Assembly (NCBI RefSeq): GCF_001466305.1
Contig: NZ_JWID01000018.1
Coordinates: 1 to 33,329, forward strand
DNA length: 33,329 nucleotides
From: Defluviitalea phaphyphila
GTDB taxonomy: Bacteria; Bacillota; Clostridia; Lachnospirales; Defluviitaleaceae
Reading direction: 5' to 3'
Shown here: piece by piece, positions 15,023 through 23,546 of the stretch
How positions within the stretch are numbered: position 1 is the stretch's first letter
Layout: every line of letters begins with the position of its first letter
Translations under genes and position numbers: made by a program
The notes under the pieces: model-generated
The model's input: only the letters and a program-made list of their open reading frames with translations
The model's database searches: none
What the model was told of the DNA's origin: nothing

Positions 15023-15181
15023 TTATTGTTCTTCAAATTGGTCTTTACCTACCCCACAAAGAGGACAAACCCAATCATCTGGAATATCTTCAAATGCTGT
15101 TCCTGCTGCTATTCCGTTATCTGGGTCTCCTTCTGCTGGGTCATATACATATCCACATACTAAACATACCCATTTACTCAT
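15023..15181 (-). CDS. rubredoxin
   Basis: Small cytoplasmic iron-sulphur-free electron carrier with one Fe bound by four cysteines. The 52 residues show Cys6-x2-Cys9-Gly and Cys39-Pro-x-Cys42-Gly with the conserved aromatic core (Trp4, Tyr11, Tyr13, Phe30, Trp37) and acidic surface. The ATG at 15181 is chosen because GGAG lies 8 bases upstream and MSKWVC is the usual beginning; an in-frame ATG at 15205 lacks a site. It has a strong own promoter with a palindrome at the start of its leader, and the neighbouring diiron protein suggests a peroxide-reduction pair. Confidence 0.96.
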   Translation of the reverse strand: MSKWVCLVCGYVYDPAEGDPDNGIAAGTAFEDIPDDWVCPLCGVGKDQFEEQ

Positions 15182-15207
15182 ATTAATTTCTCCTTTCATA
15201 TTCATAT

Positions 15208-15229
15208 ATATGTATAATACTATACATAT
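15208..15229 (-). repeat. 22-bp palindrome in the rubredoxin leader
   Basis: ATATGTATA-ATAC-TATACATAT, a perfect 9-bp inverted repeat with a 4-base centre, lies between the rubredoxin -10 and its ribosome binding site, close to the expected transcription start. It could be a repressor operator or a 5' stabilising stem. Confidence 0.6.
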
Positions 15230-15240
15230 CTCTTATAAAT

Positions 15241-15269
15241 ACAATATCATTTTATTTGAATTTTGTCAA
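15241..15269 (-). promoter_or_regulatory. rubredoxin promoter
   Basis: Minus-strand TTGACA (15264-15269), a 17-base spacer, TATTGT (15241-15246). The -35 is perfect. It lies just past the pyk stop, so rubredoxin is transcribed independently of glycolysis genes. Confidence 0.75.
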
Positions 15270-15276
15270 ATGTCTA

Positions 15277-17052
15277 TTACTTAATAATTATTTTCTTCTT
15301 TTCTGGTACTCCATTATATACTAATCCTTTTTTACTATCTACTGTTATTATAGTACCATTCCTAATTAAATCTACTGCATTGCTACATCCTATTATAACT
15401 GGAATATCTAAAGCTCTACCAACAATAGCTGCATGATTATTCTCTCCCTCTTCTCCATTTTCGACTATAATAGCTGAGGCTTTTTTCATATAGGGGAGAA
15501 ACTCATTATCAGTATTATAAGTAACTAATATATTCCCTTTTTTAAAATATTTTTCAGCTTCATCTACTACTTTAATTACACTAGCAGTACCTGATACAGT
15601 TTGTTGTCCTATACCTTTTCCCTTTACTAATACATTTCCTACAATATGTACTTTTAAAATATTTGTGGTTCCAGATATCCCTACAGGAACTCCTGCTGTA
15701 ATTACTATTATATCTCCTTTCTTAGCTATCCCAGTTTCAACTGATTTTTGTATAGCTTGAGCAAAAATCTCATCCGTTGTAGATTTTATATTTGTTTTTA
15801 CTGGTACACATCCCCAAACTAAACTTAATTTTCTCCATACTTGTTCATCTGGAGTACATCCTAATATAGGAGAAGATGGGCGAAATTTAGATACCATTTT
15901 TGCTGTACTGCCTGATCTAGTTACAGTTACAATACATGCTGCATTTAACTGTGTTGCAGTTGTACACGTAGCATGACTTATAGCATTAGTTATATTAGTT
16001 TGAATAGAATTTTGAACTTCACTCATATTTTTCATATAATCAATAGAATTTTCTGTTCTTTCAGCAATAGTAGCCATTGTTTTTACACTTTCTATAGGAT
16101 ATGACCCCTTTGCTGTTTCTCCAGAAAGCATTATAGCATCTGTCCCGTCAAAGATTGCATTAGCGACATCATTAGCTTCAGCTCTTGTAGGTCTTGGATT
16201 TCTAACCATGGAATCTAGCATCTGTGTAGCTGTTATTACAGGCTTCCCTTTTTGATTAGCTTTTTTAATTAGCATTTTTTGTATAAGAGGGACTTCTTCT
16301 GTTGGAATTTCAACTCCTAAATCTCCTCTTGCTACCATTATTCCATCAGACACTTCTAAAATTTCATCTATATTATTTACTCCATCTCTATTTTCTATCT
16401 TGGCAATAATATCTATATTACTTCCATCATTTTCTTCCAATATTTTTCTGATTTTAATAATATCATTGGCTGAACGAATAAAAGAAGCTGCTATGTAGTC
16501 AAATCCCATTTTTATGCCAAATTTAATGTCTTCTATATCCTTTTCTGTTAAAGAAGGAAGATTTACATATACATCTGGAATATTAACTCCTTTTTTAGAA
16601 CTTAAAGGTCCACCATTTATTACTTCACATTCAACTTCTGTATCTGTTAAATTTTTCACTCTAAGTTCTATTAGACCATCATCTAAAAGTACCCTGCTTC
16701 CCCTATTAAGATCAAAAGGAAGATTCTTATATGTTACACTTACTCTTTTTTCATCTCCTTGTACGTCTTCTGTTGTAAGCACAAAGGTTTGTCCTTGTTT
16801 TAAAAAGATTTGTTCTTTACTAAAATCTTTAATGCGAATTTCAGGTCCTTTTGTGTCTAACATTAAAGCTATAGGAATCCCTAACTCTTCTCTAGCTTGG
16901 ATAAGATTTTTAATAATCTTTCCATGGGATTCATAGGTTCCATGGGAAAAGTTAATTCTAGCTGCATTCATGCCATATTTAATTAATTCTTTTATAGTTT
17001 TTATATCTCCAGACGCTGGTCCTAATGTACATACAATCTTTGTCTTTCTCAT
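15277..17052 (-). CDS. pyk: pyruvate kinase with C-terminal PEP-utiliser domain
   Basis: Last step of glycolysis: phosphoenolpyruvate plus ADP gives pyruvate plus ATP. The 591 residues comprise the (beta/alpha)8 barrel with B domain (about 1-345; RINFSHG, IAKIENRDGV, MVARGDLGVEIP, ATQMLDSM), the alpha/beta allosteric domain (about 355-470; TRSGSTAKMVSKFRP), and an extra C-terminal domain (about 480-585) with NNHAAIVGRALDIPVIIG, the swivelling phosphohistidine-type domain found in Bacillus and clostridial pyruvate kinases, His retained. The ATG at 17052 is chosen from MRKTKIVCTLGPASG and an AGGAG 7 bases away. It starts 10 bases after pfkA, same operon. Confidence 0.97.
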   Translation of the reverse strand: MRKTKIVCTLGPASGDIKTIKELIKYGMNAARINFSHGTYESHGKIIKNLIQAREELGIPIALMLDTKGPEIRIKDFSKEQIFLKQGQTFVLTTEDVQGDEKRVSVTYKNLPFDLNRGSRVLLDDGLIELRVKNLTDTEVECEVINGGPLSSKKGVNIPDVYVNLPSLTEKDIEDIKFGIKMGFDYIAASFIRSANDIIKIRKILEENDGSNIDIIAKIENRDGVNNIDEILEVSDGIMVARGDLGVEIPTEEVPLIQKMLIKKANQKGKPVITATQMLDSMVRNPRPTRAEANDVANAIFDGTDAIMLSGETAKGSYPIESVKTMATIAERTENSIDYMKNMSEVQNSIQTNITNAISHATCTTATQLNAACIVTVTRSGSTAKMVSKFRPSSPILGCTPDEQVWRKLSLVWGCVPVKTNIKSTTDEIFAQAIQKSVETGIAKKGDIIVITAGVPVGISGTTNILKVHIVGNVLVKGKGIGQQTVSGTASVIKVVDEAEKYFKKGNILVTYNTDNEFLPYMKKASAIIVENGEEGENNHAAIVGRALDIPVIIGCSNAVDLIRNGTIITVDSKKGLVYNGVPEKKKIIIK

Positions 17053-17062
17053 TTTTACTCTC

Positions 17063-18037
17063 CTATATTGATAAAATTTTAGATACTGAATACATTTTCT
17101 CATCTATTGTTTTAGTCATGTTTAATGCTTCGTTAATATCATAATCTACATATTGACCATTTTTATAAGCTACAATTCGATTACTTTTTCCTTCATAAAG
17201 AAGTTCAACTGCCTTAGCTCCCATCATAGATGCATGTAATCTATCAATCGCCGATGGGCTTCCTCCTCTTTGAAGATATCCTAAAATTGTTGCTCTTGTT
17301 TCTATTCCTGTTACTTCTTCTATTTTTTTAGCTAATTTTTCTGACCCACCAACTCCTTCTGCTACAATAATGAGATAGTGTCTTTTCCCTTTTTGTTTAT
17401 TTTCTAATATTTCTCTTATAATTTCTTCATCAGTTGGTCTTTCTTTTTCAGGAATAAGAATTAATTCTGCCCCATTAGTTATTCCACTCCAAAGAGCAAT
17501 ATACCCTGCATTTCTTCCCATAACCTCTACAACACTACATCTTTCATGGGAAGTTGAAGTATCTCTTATTTTATTAATAGCAGTCATAGCTGTATTTACA
17601 GCTGTATCAAATCCAATAGTATAATCAGTACAAGCAATATCAAGGTCTATAGTTCCTGGAATTCCTATGGTGTTAATCCCTAAAGCTGCTAATTTTTCTG
17701 CTCCTTTAAAGGAACCATCTCCTCCAATAACTACTAAACCATCTATACCAAATACTTTGCACATTTGTGCCCCTCTCTTTTGTCCTTCTTCTTTAATAAA
17801 TTCAGGGCATCTTGCAGTTTTAAGCATAGTTCCCCCTCTTTGAATTATATCTGATACACTTCTTTCATTCATTTCAAAGATATCACCATGAATAAGACCA
17901 TTATATCCTTTTCTTATCCCCATTACTTTAATACCCTTTGAAATTGCAGCCCTAACAACAGCACGAATAGCTGCATTCATTCCAGGAGCGTCCCCTCCAC
18001 TAGTTAATACTCCTATGGTTTTTACTTCTTTGCCCAT
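17063..18037 (-). CDS. pfkA: ATP-dependent 6-phosphofructokinase
   Basis: Phosphorylates fructose 6-phosphate to fructose 1,6-bisphosphate, the committed step of glycolysis. The 324 residues show the ATP site LTSGGDAPGMNA (11-22) and VIGGDGSF, the catalytic region PGTIDLDIACTDYTIG, the effector/substrate segment VVEVMGRNAGY, and GYLQRGGSPSA. GGDGS (Gly after Asp) marks the ATP-dependent rather than pyrophosphate-dependent type. In the catalytic loop the usual TIDND is TIDLD; the catalytic and metal-site aspartates are kept. The ATG at 18037 has AAGGAGG 8 bases upstream; an in-frame ATG at 18058 does not. It is first in pfkA-pyk and close behind dnaE. Confidence 0.97.
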   Translation of the reverse strand: MGKEVKTIGVLTSGGDAPGMNAAIRAVVRAAISKGIKVMGIRKGYNGLIHGDIFEMNERSVSDIIQRGGTMLKTARCPEFIKEEGQKRGAQMCKVFGIDGLVVIGGDGSFKGAEKLAALGINTIGIPGTIDLDIACTDYTIGFDTAVNTAMTAINKIRDTSTSHERCSVVEVMGRNAGYIALWSGITNGAELILIPEKERPTDEEIIREILENKQKGKRHYLIIVAEGVGGSEKLAKKIEEVTGIETRATILGYLQRGGSPSAIDRLHASMMGAKAVELLYEGKSNRIVAYKNGQYVDYDINEALNMTKTIDEKMYSVSKILSI

Positions 18038-18126
18038 AGTACTTACCTCCTTAATCATTTTATATATAAATAAATCTATTATATAGATTTTAATATAACA
18101 GCCCCTCCATTATAAAATCCTTATTA

Positions 18127-18155
18127 ATTGTAATAAAATTATTTTTGTATTGCAA
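18127..18155 (-). promoter_or_regulatory. pfkA-pyk promoter
   Basis: Minus-strand TTGCAA (18150-18155), a 17-base spacer, TACAAT (18127-18132), right after the dnaE stop. The leader is about 85 bases and contains a purine-rich GGAGGGG not followed by a start codon, and a 7-bp hairpin (18072-18090, AAATCTA/TAGATTT). Confidence 0.65.
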
Positions 18156-18171
18156 CTAAAAATATATATTT

Positions 18172-21100
18172 CTATTTATTTTTAATTACAACATTTTTAT
18201 CTCCTAACATATTTTTTAAATTAGAAATTAACTCTTTTTCTGGATAAATCCATAAATTTTTTGTCGCTTTCATAGTTTTTTTCAAAGCTTCAACATGAAT
18301 AATTACCGGAATATCTCCTTTATAAATTTCTAAAATAGGTTTTATTTTTTCTACTACTTCTATTCCTCCCTTTGAACTAGGAATTTTTAAATAAAGTTTT
18401 GTATTTTGTTTATTTTTAATATATTTCATATTTTCAAATGGAATAATATCTTCACATATTAATTTTCCATCCTCATCTTCTCTTAAAGAAACTCTTCCTT
18501 TTATGTATACAACTTCATCTTCTTTTATTAGATTAATATATTTTTCATAAATCTTAGGAAATACTATTACTTCAACACTTCCATATAAATCTTCTAATGT
18601 GATAAATGCCATTATTTGATTATTTCTAGTAGATTTTATACTTTTGTGGACTATCATTCCACCTATAATTACTATCTGCCCATCAACTATCTTCTGAATA
18701 TCTTCTGAATCTGTTTTTATAAAATCTAAACTTTTAGCACTAGTATTTTTATCTAAATCCTCTTTATACTCCTCTAAAGGATGTCCACTCAAATACATTC
18801 CAAGAACTTCTTTTTCCATTGATAAAAGTATGTTATTAGGATATTCCTCTATATCAGGAAGTGTATCTTTTTTATTTATACTTTTATCTCCAAAATCAAA
18901 TAAATCAATCTGACCTTCTACTATTTTCTTCCTTTTACTAATTATATTATCTGAAATCTGTTTATAAACTGAAAGATATTGCTTTCTTTTCCCTCCTAAA
19001 GAATCAAATGCTCCTGCTTTAATTAAACTTTCAATACTTCTTTTATTTAAATAAGAACTATCCATTCTTTCAAAAAAATCTGTTAAACTAATAAATTTAC
19101 CATTTTCATTTCTTTCTTTTACTATAGCTGAAATCATAGTTTTCCCTACATTTTTTATAGCAGCAAGACCATATCGTATTTTACCATTAGAGACAGAAAA
19201 AGAAGCAAAACTTTCATTTATATCTGGAGAAATTATGTCTATCCCCATTTTTTTACATGCATGAATATATTCTTTTATCTTATCTGTGTTATCCATTACA
19301 GAAGTCATAAGAGCAGCCATAAATTCCACTGGATAATGGGTTTTAAGCCATGCTGTTTGATATGCAACCACTGCATATGCGGCTGCATGGGACTTATTAA
19401 ATGCATATTTTGCAAAATCCGTCATTTCATCGAATATTTTTTCAGCAATTTTAACTGGGACCCCTCTATTTACACAGCCAGGAATTTCTTTACCATTTCC
19501 ATATATAAAATTTTTCCTTTCTTCTGCCATTACATCTGCCTTTTTCTTAGACATAGCTCTTCTAACTAAATCACTTCTACCTAAACTATATCCCGCTAAC
19601 TCTCTTACTATTTGCATAACTTGTTCTTGATATACTATACATCCATAAGTTGTACTTAAAATAGGCTCTAGGGCAGGAAAAGTATATTCTATCTCATTAG
19701 GATTTCTTTTTCCTTTTATATATTTAGGAATAAAATCCATAGGACCTGGACGATAAAGAGAAATTCCCGCTATAATATCTTCTATATTTCTAGGTTGAAG
19801 TTCTTTTATAAAATTCTTCATTCCAGTACTTTCTAATTGAAATACTCCTTCCGTATTAGCAGAAGAAATTAAATCATATACTTTTGGATCATTAAAATCT
19901 ATATTATCTATATCTATTTTTATACCATAATTAGCTTCTACTTGTTCTATAGCATTACGAATAACAGTTAAAGTTCTAAGCCCTAAAAAATCCATCTTCA
20001 AAAGACCTAATTCTTCTAAAGTAGTCATTGTAAATTGAGTGTTTATATTGCCGTCACTAGCACTTAAAGGAACATATTCTACTACAGGTTCTTTTGATAT
20101 TACTACTCCTGCGGCATGAGTGGAAGAATGTCTTGGCAACCCTTCTAATCTTTTTGACATATCTATAAGATAATTAACCTTTTCATCATTTTCATATAAA
20201 TTTCTAAGTTCATGATTGATTTCTAACGCCCTATCAATGGTAATTCCTAATTCTGAAGGTATCATTTTTGCTACTTTATCCACTTCTGCATAAGGCATGT
20301 TAAGAGCTCTCCCCACATCTCTTATAACTGCTCGTGCGGACATAGTTCCAAAAGTGATAATTTGTGCTACTCTATCTTCTCCATATTTTCGTATAACATA
20401 GTCTATTACTTCTTGCCTTCTTTCATAACAAAAATCAATATCTATATCTGGCATACTAACTCTTTCTGGATTTAAAAATCTCTCAAAAAGTAATTGATAT
20501 TTAATCGGATCAATATTTGTAATTTGAAGACAATAAGCTACCATACTTCCTGCTGCAGACCCTCTTCCTGGCCCTACCATTATTCCATTGTCCTTAGCAT
20601 ATTTTATAAAGTCCCATACTATAAGAAAATAATCTACATATCCCATTTGTTCAATAATTGATAATTCATATTCAAGTCTTTCTTTAAGTTCATCTTTATA
20701 ATTAGGATACCTTAATTTTAATCCTTCAAAGCATAACTTTCTTAAATATTCACTAGAAGTATAGCCTTCTGGGACATCATATTTGGGAAGTTTTAAATCA
20801 TGAAATGTAAATTCTACATTGCATCTTTTAGCTATTTTATATGTATTTTCTAAAGCTTCTTTAGCATAAGGAAATCTATCTAACATTTCTTCTGGAGATT
20901 TTAAATAAAACTCTCCTCCTGGATAAATCATTCTATCTTCATCATTTATAGTTTTCCCTGTTTGAATACAAAGTAGTATTTCATGAGCTTTTGCGTCTTC
21001 TTTATAAGTATAATGAATATCATTAGTAACAACTAAAGGTATTCCTATTTCTTGACTCATTCTAATTAAATACTGATTTACTTCCCCTTGTTCTCTTATA

Positions 21101-21654
21101 CCATGATCTTGAAGTTCAAGATAAAAATTATTTTTTCCTAATATTTTTTCATATTTAAGAGCAACTTCCACAGCTTTTTCATAAGAAACTTCCATAATTG
21201 TTTTAGCTACTGGCCCTGCTAAACAAGCACTAAGTCCAATTAGTCCCTTAGAATATCTTTCTAAAAGTTCTAAATCTATTCTAGGTTTATGATAGAATCC
21301 TTCTATAAAGCCATAAGAAACTAATTTAACTAAATTTTTATATCCTTCCATATTTTCTGCTAAAAGTACAAGATGAAAATAATTTGCATCTTCTTTTTCC
21401 TTATCAAAACGACTTCTAGGTGCTACATATACTTCACACCCTATAATTGGTTTTATCCCTTGTTTTTTAGCTTCTTTATAAAAATCAATAACCCCATACA
21501 TTGAACCATGGTCAGTTATTGCTATACTATCCATCCCTAATTCTTTAGTTCTCGCAATTAATTCTTTAATTTTACATGAACCATCTAAAAGACTATATTC
21601 CGTATGAACATGAAGATGAGTAAAGGGAATTTTATTTAAGGCGGTTGTATCCAT
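18172..21654 (-). CDS. dnaE: DNA polymerase III alpha subunit, DnaE type
   Basis: Replicative polymerase subunit; in Firmicutes DnaE works beside PolC, chiefly extending RNA primers. The 1160 residues have the full DnaE order: PHP domain (about 10-280; HLHVHTEYSLLDG, ITDHGSMYG), palm and catalytic region (GPGRGSAAGSMVAYCLQ, MPDIDIDFCYERR, SRHSSTHAAG-like PRHSSTHAAGVVIS), fingers (PGPMDFIPKYI, KSHAAAYAVVAYQTAWLK), helix-hairpin-helix (about 840-900) and an OB-fold (about 1000-1080, TRNNQIMAFITLEDLYGSVE). The start at 21654 (MDTTALNK) follows GAAAGGGTG by 6 bases; the in-frame GTG at 21663 is part of that ribosome binding site. It is followed by the pfkA-pyk operon, as in many clostridia. Confidence 0.97.
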   Translation of the reverse strand: MDTTALNKIPFTHLHVHTEYSLLDGSCKIKELIARTKELGMDSIAITDHGSMYGVIDFYKEAKKQGIKPIIGCEVYVAPRSRFDKEKEDANYFHLVLLAENMEGYKNLVKLVSYGFIEGFYHKPRIDLELLERYSKGLIGLSACLAGPVAKTIMEVSYEKAVEVALKYEKILGKNNFYLELQDHGIREQGEVNQYLIRMSQEIGIPLVVTNDIHYTYKEDAKAHEILLCIQTGKTINDEDRMIYPGGEFYLKSPEEMLDRFPYAKEALENTYKIAKRCNVEFTFHDLKLPKYDVPEGYTSSEYLRKLCFEGLKLRYPNYKDELKERLEYELSIIEQMGYVDYFLIVWDFIKYAKDNGIMVGPGRGSAAGSMVAYCLQITNIDPIKYQLLFERFLNPERVSMPDIDIDFCYERRQEVIDYVIRKYGEDRVAQIITFGTMSARAVIRDVGRALNMPYAEVDKVAKMIPSELGITIDRALEINHELRNLYENDEKVNYLIDMSKRLEGLPRHSSTHAAGVVISKEPVVEYVPLSASDGNINTQFTMTTLEELGLLKMDFLGLRTLTVIRNAIEQVEANYGIKIDIDNIDFNDPKVYDLISSANTEGVFQLESTGMKNFIKELQPRNIEDIIAGISLYRPGPMDFIPKYIKGKRNPNEIEYTFPALEPILSTTYGCIVYQEQVMQIVRELAGYSLGRSDLVRRAMSKKKADVMAEERKNFIYGNGKEIPGCVNRGVPVKIAEKIFDEMTDFAKYAFNKSHAAAYAVVAYQTAWLKTHYPVEFMAALMTSVMDNTDKIKEYIHACKKMGIDIISPDINESFASFSVSNGKIRYGLAAIKNVGKTMISAIVKERNENGKFISLTDFFERMDSSYLNKRSIESLIKAGAFDSLGGKRKQYLSVYKQISDNIISKRKKIVEGQIDLFDFGDKSINKKDTLPDIEEYPNNILLSMEKEVLGMYLSGHPLEEYKEDLDKNTSAKSLDFIKTDSEDIQKIVDGQIVIIGGMIVHKSIKSTRNNQIMAFITLEDLYGSVEVIVFPKIYEKYINLIKEDEVVYIKGRVSLREDEDGKLICEDIIPFENMKYIKNKQNTKLYLKIPSSKGGIEVVEKIKPILEIYKGDIPVIIHVEALKKTMKATKNLWIYPEKELISNLKNMLGDKNVVIKNK

Positions 21655-21692
21655 ACTATACACCCTTTCATAAACTACATATCATTGTTTTT

Positions 21693-21701
21693 ATTATAAC
21701 A
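21693..21701 (-). promoter_or_regulatory. extended -10 promoter of dnaE
   Basis: Minus-strand TGTTATAAT (TATAAT at 21693-21698) about 40 bases before the start; the -35 region (AGGTAA) is weak. Confidence 0.5.
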
Positions 21702-21754
21702 TAATTGATATGTGTTTACCTTACTTATATGGAATAAAGTAAATATAAAAAATC

Positions 21755-21779
21755 AATAAAAAAAGCCTTTTAAAAAGGC
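21755..21779 (-). terminator. terminator after the hemolysin III gene
   Basis: GCCTTT pairs with AAAGGC over a short loop and is followed on the minus strand by TTTTTTTATTG, 6 bases past the stop. It also protects dnaE from readthrough. Confidence 0.85.
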
Positions 21780-21784
21780 ACTTT

Positions 21785-22426
21785 TTATAATAGATTTAAC
21801 ATAAAACAAAAATGACATATACTTCCTCCTAATACGAATATATGAAATATCTCATGAAATCCAAAAAACTTTAAGTTTATTTTAGGTCTTTTAGTTCCAT
21901 ATATTATTCCACCTATGGTATAAAAAATTCCACCTAATATTAAATAAACTAACCCTCTATAATTAACTGCTTTAACTAAAGGTACAAAAGCTACTATCAC
22001 AATCCACCCCATTATTATATAAGATAATGTAGATAACCATCTTGGAGCGTTAAACCAAAATATTTTTAAAAATATTCCTATCAAGGCAATAATCCATATA
22101 AATATAAATAAACTCCAGCCCAAAATTCCTCTCAAGGCAACTAAACATACTGGCGTATATGTTCCTGCAATTAATACATATATCATCATATGATCTATTT
22201 TTTGTAATATTTCTGTTTTTCTTTTTGATAGATTAAGAGCATGATAAAGAGTACTTGCTGTATATAGCAAAATTAAGCTAATCCCAAATATACTAAAGGA
22301 TACTATATGCCATGTTGTTCCTTTTGACATGGAATAATATAACAAAAATCCTAATCCTATTATAGAAAGAATGTCTCCTATTAGATGAGTTAACACATTT
22401 ACAGGTTCTTTTATTTTTTTTAACAT
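21785..22426 (-). CDS. hemolysin III family (PAQR/YqfA) membrane protein
   Basis: Seven-helix integral membrane protein of the PAQR-related hemolysin III family; its bacterial function is poorly known and 'hemolysin' should not be taken literally. The 213 residues match the family. Conserved polar residues lie where expected for a metal site: THLIGDILS near 13-21, STLYHAL (58-64), KIDHMMIYVLIAGTYTPV (about 76-93) and HEIFHIFVLGGSICHF near the end. AGGAG stands 7 bases before the ATG. It is monocistronic, with its own terminator, upstream of dnaE. Confidence 0.93.
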   Translation of the reverse strand: MLKKIKEPVNVLTHLIGDILSIIGLGFLLYYSMSKGTTWHIVSFSIFGISLILLYTASTLYHALNLSKRKTEILQKIDHMMIYVLIAGTYTPVCLVALRGILGWSLFIFIWIIALIGIFLKIFWFNAPRWLSTLSYIIMGWIVIVAFVPLVKAVNYRGLVYLILGGIFYTIGGIIYGTKRPKINLKFFGFHEIFHIFVLGGSICHFCFMLNLL

Positions 22427-22608
22427 ACAATCACTCCTAACATAGTATTTAATACTACTTATTATATTTGTAATAATTATATTATATATTTTTTAAAAAT
22501 TCAATATATATTTTTATTATTTTGATATATGAATGTTTTTATTATTATATGAATATATTTATATTATATATTTTTATATTAATAAATATTCTTTGCTACA
22601 ATGACATA

Positions 22609-22617
22609 TGATATAAT
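22609..22617 (+). promoter_or_regulatory. extended -10 promoter of the DUF1836 gene
   Basis: TGATATAAT (TATAAT at 22612-22617) lies 33 bases before the start. The rest of the divergent gap 22427-22650 is almost pure A/T with no clear -35. Confidence 0.5.
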
Positions 22618-22650
22618 AGTATTAAAATTAATAAAATAGGAGAGATGCCA

Positions 22651-23253
22651 ATGAATTTTAATAAAGATATAATAAAAGAACTTATTGAAGAATTTAATAA
22701 TTTGAATGTTATAGAATTATTAGATATTCCAAAAATTGATTTATATATGGATCAAGTAACTACTTTTTTTGATGATCAACTAGAATCATGGAAAGTAAAT
22801 AAGAAAGATAAAATTCTTACAAAAACAATGATTAATAACTATACTAAAGCTGGTATCCTTTTTCCTCCTATAAAAAAGAAATATTCTAATAAACATATGA
22901 TTTTACTTATATTAATTTATCATTTAAAACAAATTTTATCCCTTGATGATATTCATACTTTATTATCTCCTGTTATTGAAGAAAATATGTTAAATGAATC
23001 TAAGAATTTTTCTTCTCTTTATTCTATATATGAACAATTTCTTAATATTCAAAAGGAGGAAATTAAAAATTTTGTTGAAAACTTCTCTAATAAAATAGAT
23101 TCTCTTTATGATAAAAATGATTTTAAAAACGATAATGAATACTATTTACTATTTATTACTATTGTTAATTTAATTATAAGTTCTAATATCCAAAGGATTT
23201 TTGCAGAAAAATTAATTGATAAATTTAAAGAATTGCAAATAAATAAGGAATAA
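22651..23253 (+). CDS. DUF1836 family protein
   Basis: Function unknown; DUF1836 proteins are Firmicute-specific and resemble MerR-type DNA-binding proteins in their N-terminal region. The 200 residues show the family core: IPKIDLYMDQVTTFFDDQL (about 25-43), LTKTMINNYTKAGILFPP (about 55-72), a Lys-rich KKKYSNKHMILLILIYHLK, then an all-helical acidic C-terminal half. No membrane segment or signal. The ATG at 22651 (MNFNKD) is chosen because it is 8 bases after AGGAG; the in-frame ATG at 22645 is only 2 bases away. It stands alone with an extended -10 promoter and ends at a terminator shared with crh on the other strand. Confidence 0.88.
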   Translation: MNFNKDIIKELIEEFNNLNVIELLDIPKIDLYMDQVTTFFDDQLESWKVNKKDKILTKTMINNYTKAGILFPPIKKKYSNKHMILLILIYHLKQILSLDDIHTLLSPVIEENMLNESKNFSSLYSIYEQFLNIQKEEIKNFVENFSNKIDSLYDKNDFKNDNEYYLLFITIVNLIISSNIQRIFAEKLIDKFKELQINKE

Positions 23254-23287
23254 TAAAAAGATGCCATAAAACTGGCATCTTTTTATT
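23252..23287. terminator. bidirectional terminator between DUF1836 gene and crh
   Basis: A perfect 15-bp stem (23252-23266 with 23273-23287) with a 6-base loop, with A and T runs on both sides so that both strands read hairpin plus T tract. It overlaps the stop codon areas of both convergent genes. Confidence 0.9.
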
Positions 23288-23546
23288 ATTCCTCAGGAGA
23301 AGTTAAAAACTTTTCTAACACATCAATCGCTTCTTTTTCATCTTCACCTTCTGCCCTGATTGTTAATTCTTGTCCTTTTAATGCTCCTAAAGACATCATT
23401 CCCATTATGCTCTTTGCATTCACTTGCTTATCTTCCATTAATACATGAATATTACTTTTATACTGACTAGCTATCTGTACAAATAAAGCTGCTGGCCTTG
23501 CCTCTAATCCTGTTTCCATATTTACTTTAACTGTTTTTTCAATCAT
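23286..23546 (-). CDS. crh: Crh-type HPr paralogue (His15 replaced by Glu)
   Basis: Regulatory HPr-like protein for carbon catabolite control. The 86 residues are a full HPr fold: TGLEARPA at 12-19, and NAKSIMGMMSL at 43-53. HPr carries the phosphotransfer histidine at 15; here it is Glu15, so it cannot pass phosphate in the sugar PTS. Ser46, the HprK target, is kept. Bacillus subtilis Crh has Gln15 in the same situation and sits in the same gene order (yvcJ-yvcK-yvcL-crh), which supports the name. The start overlaps the whiA stop (ATGA), with AAGGAGG 6 bases upstream. HprK is encoded 5 kb away in the same direction. Confidence 0.9.
   Translation of the reverse strand: MIEKTVKVNMETGLEARPAALFVQIASQYKSNIHVLMEDKQVNAKSIMGMMSLGALKGQELTIRAEGEDEKEAIDVLEKFLTSPEE

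Noticed and set aside
16514-16936. 140-codon plus-strand open frame opposite pyk
   Set aside because: Antisense shadow of conserved pyruvate kinase sequence.
22427-22650. Possible structured element in the hemolysin III/DUF1836 gap
   Set aside because: Nearly pure A/T with only short TATA repeats; nothing beyond the extended -10 can be supported.
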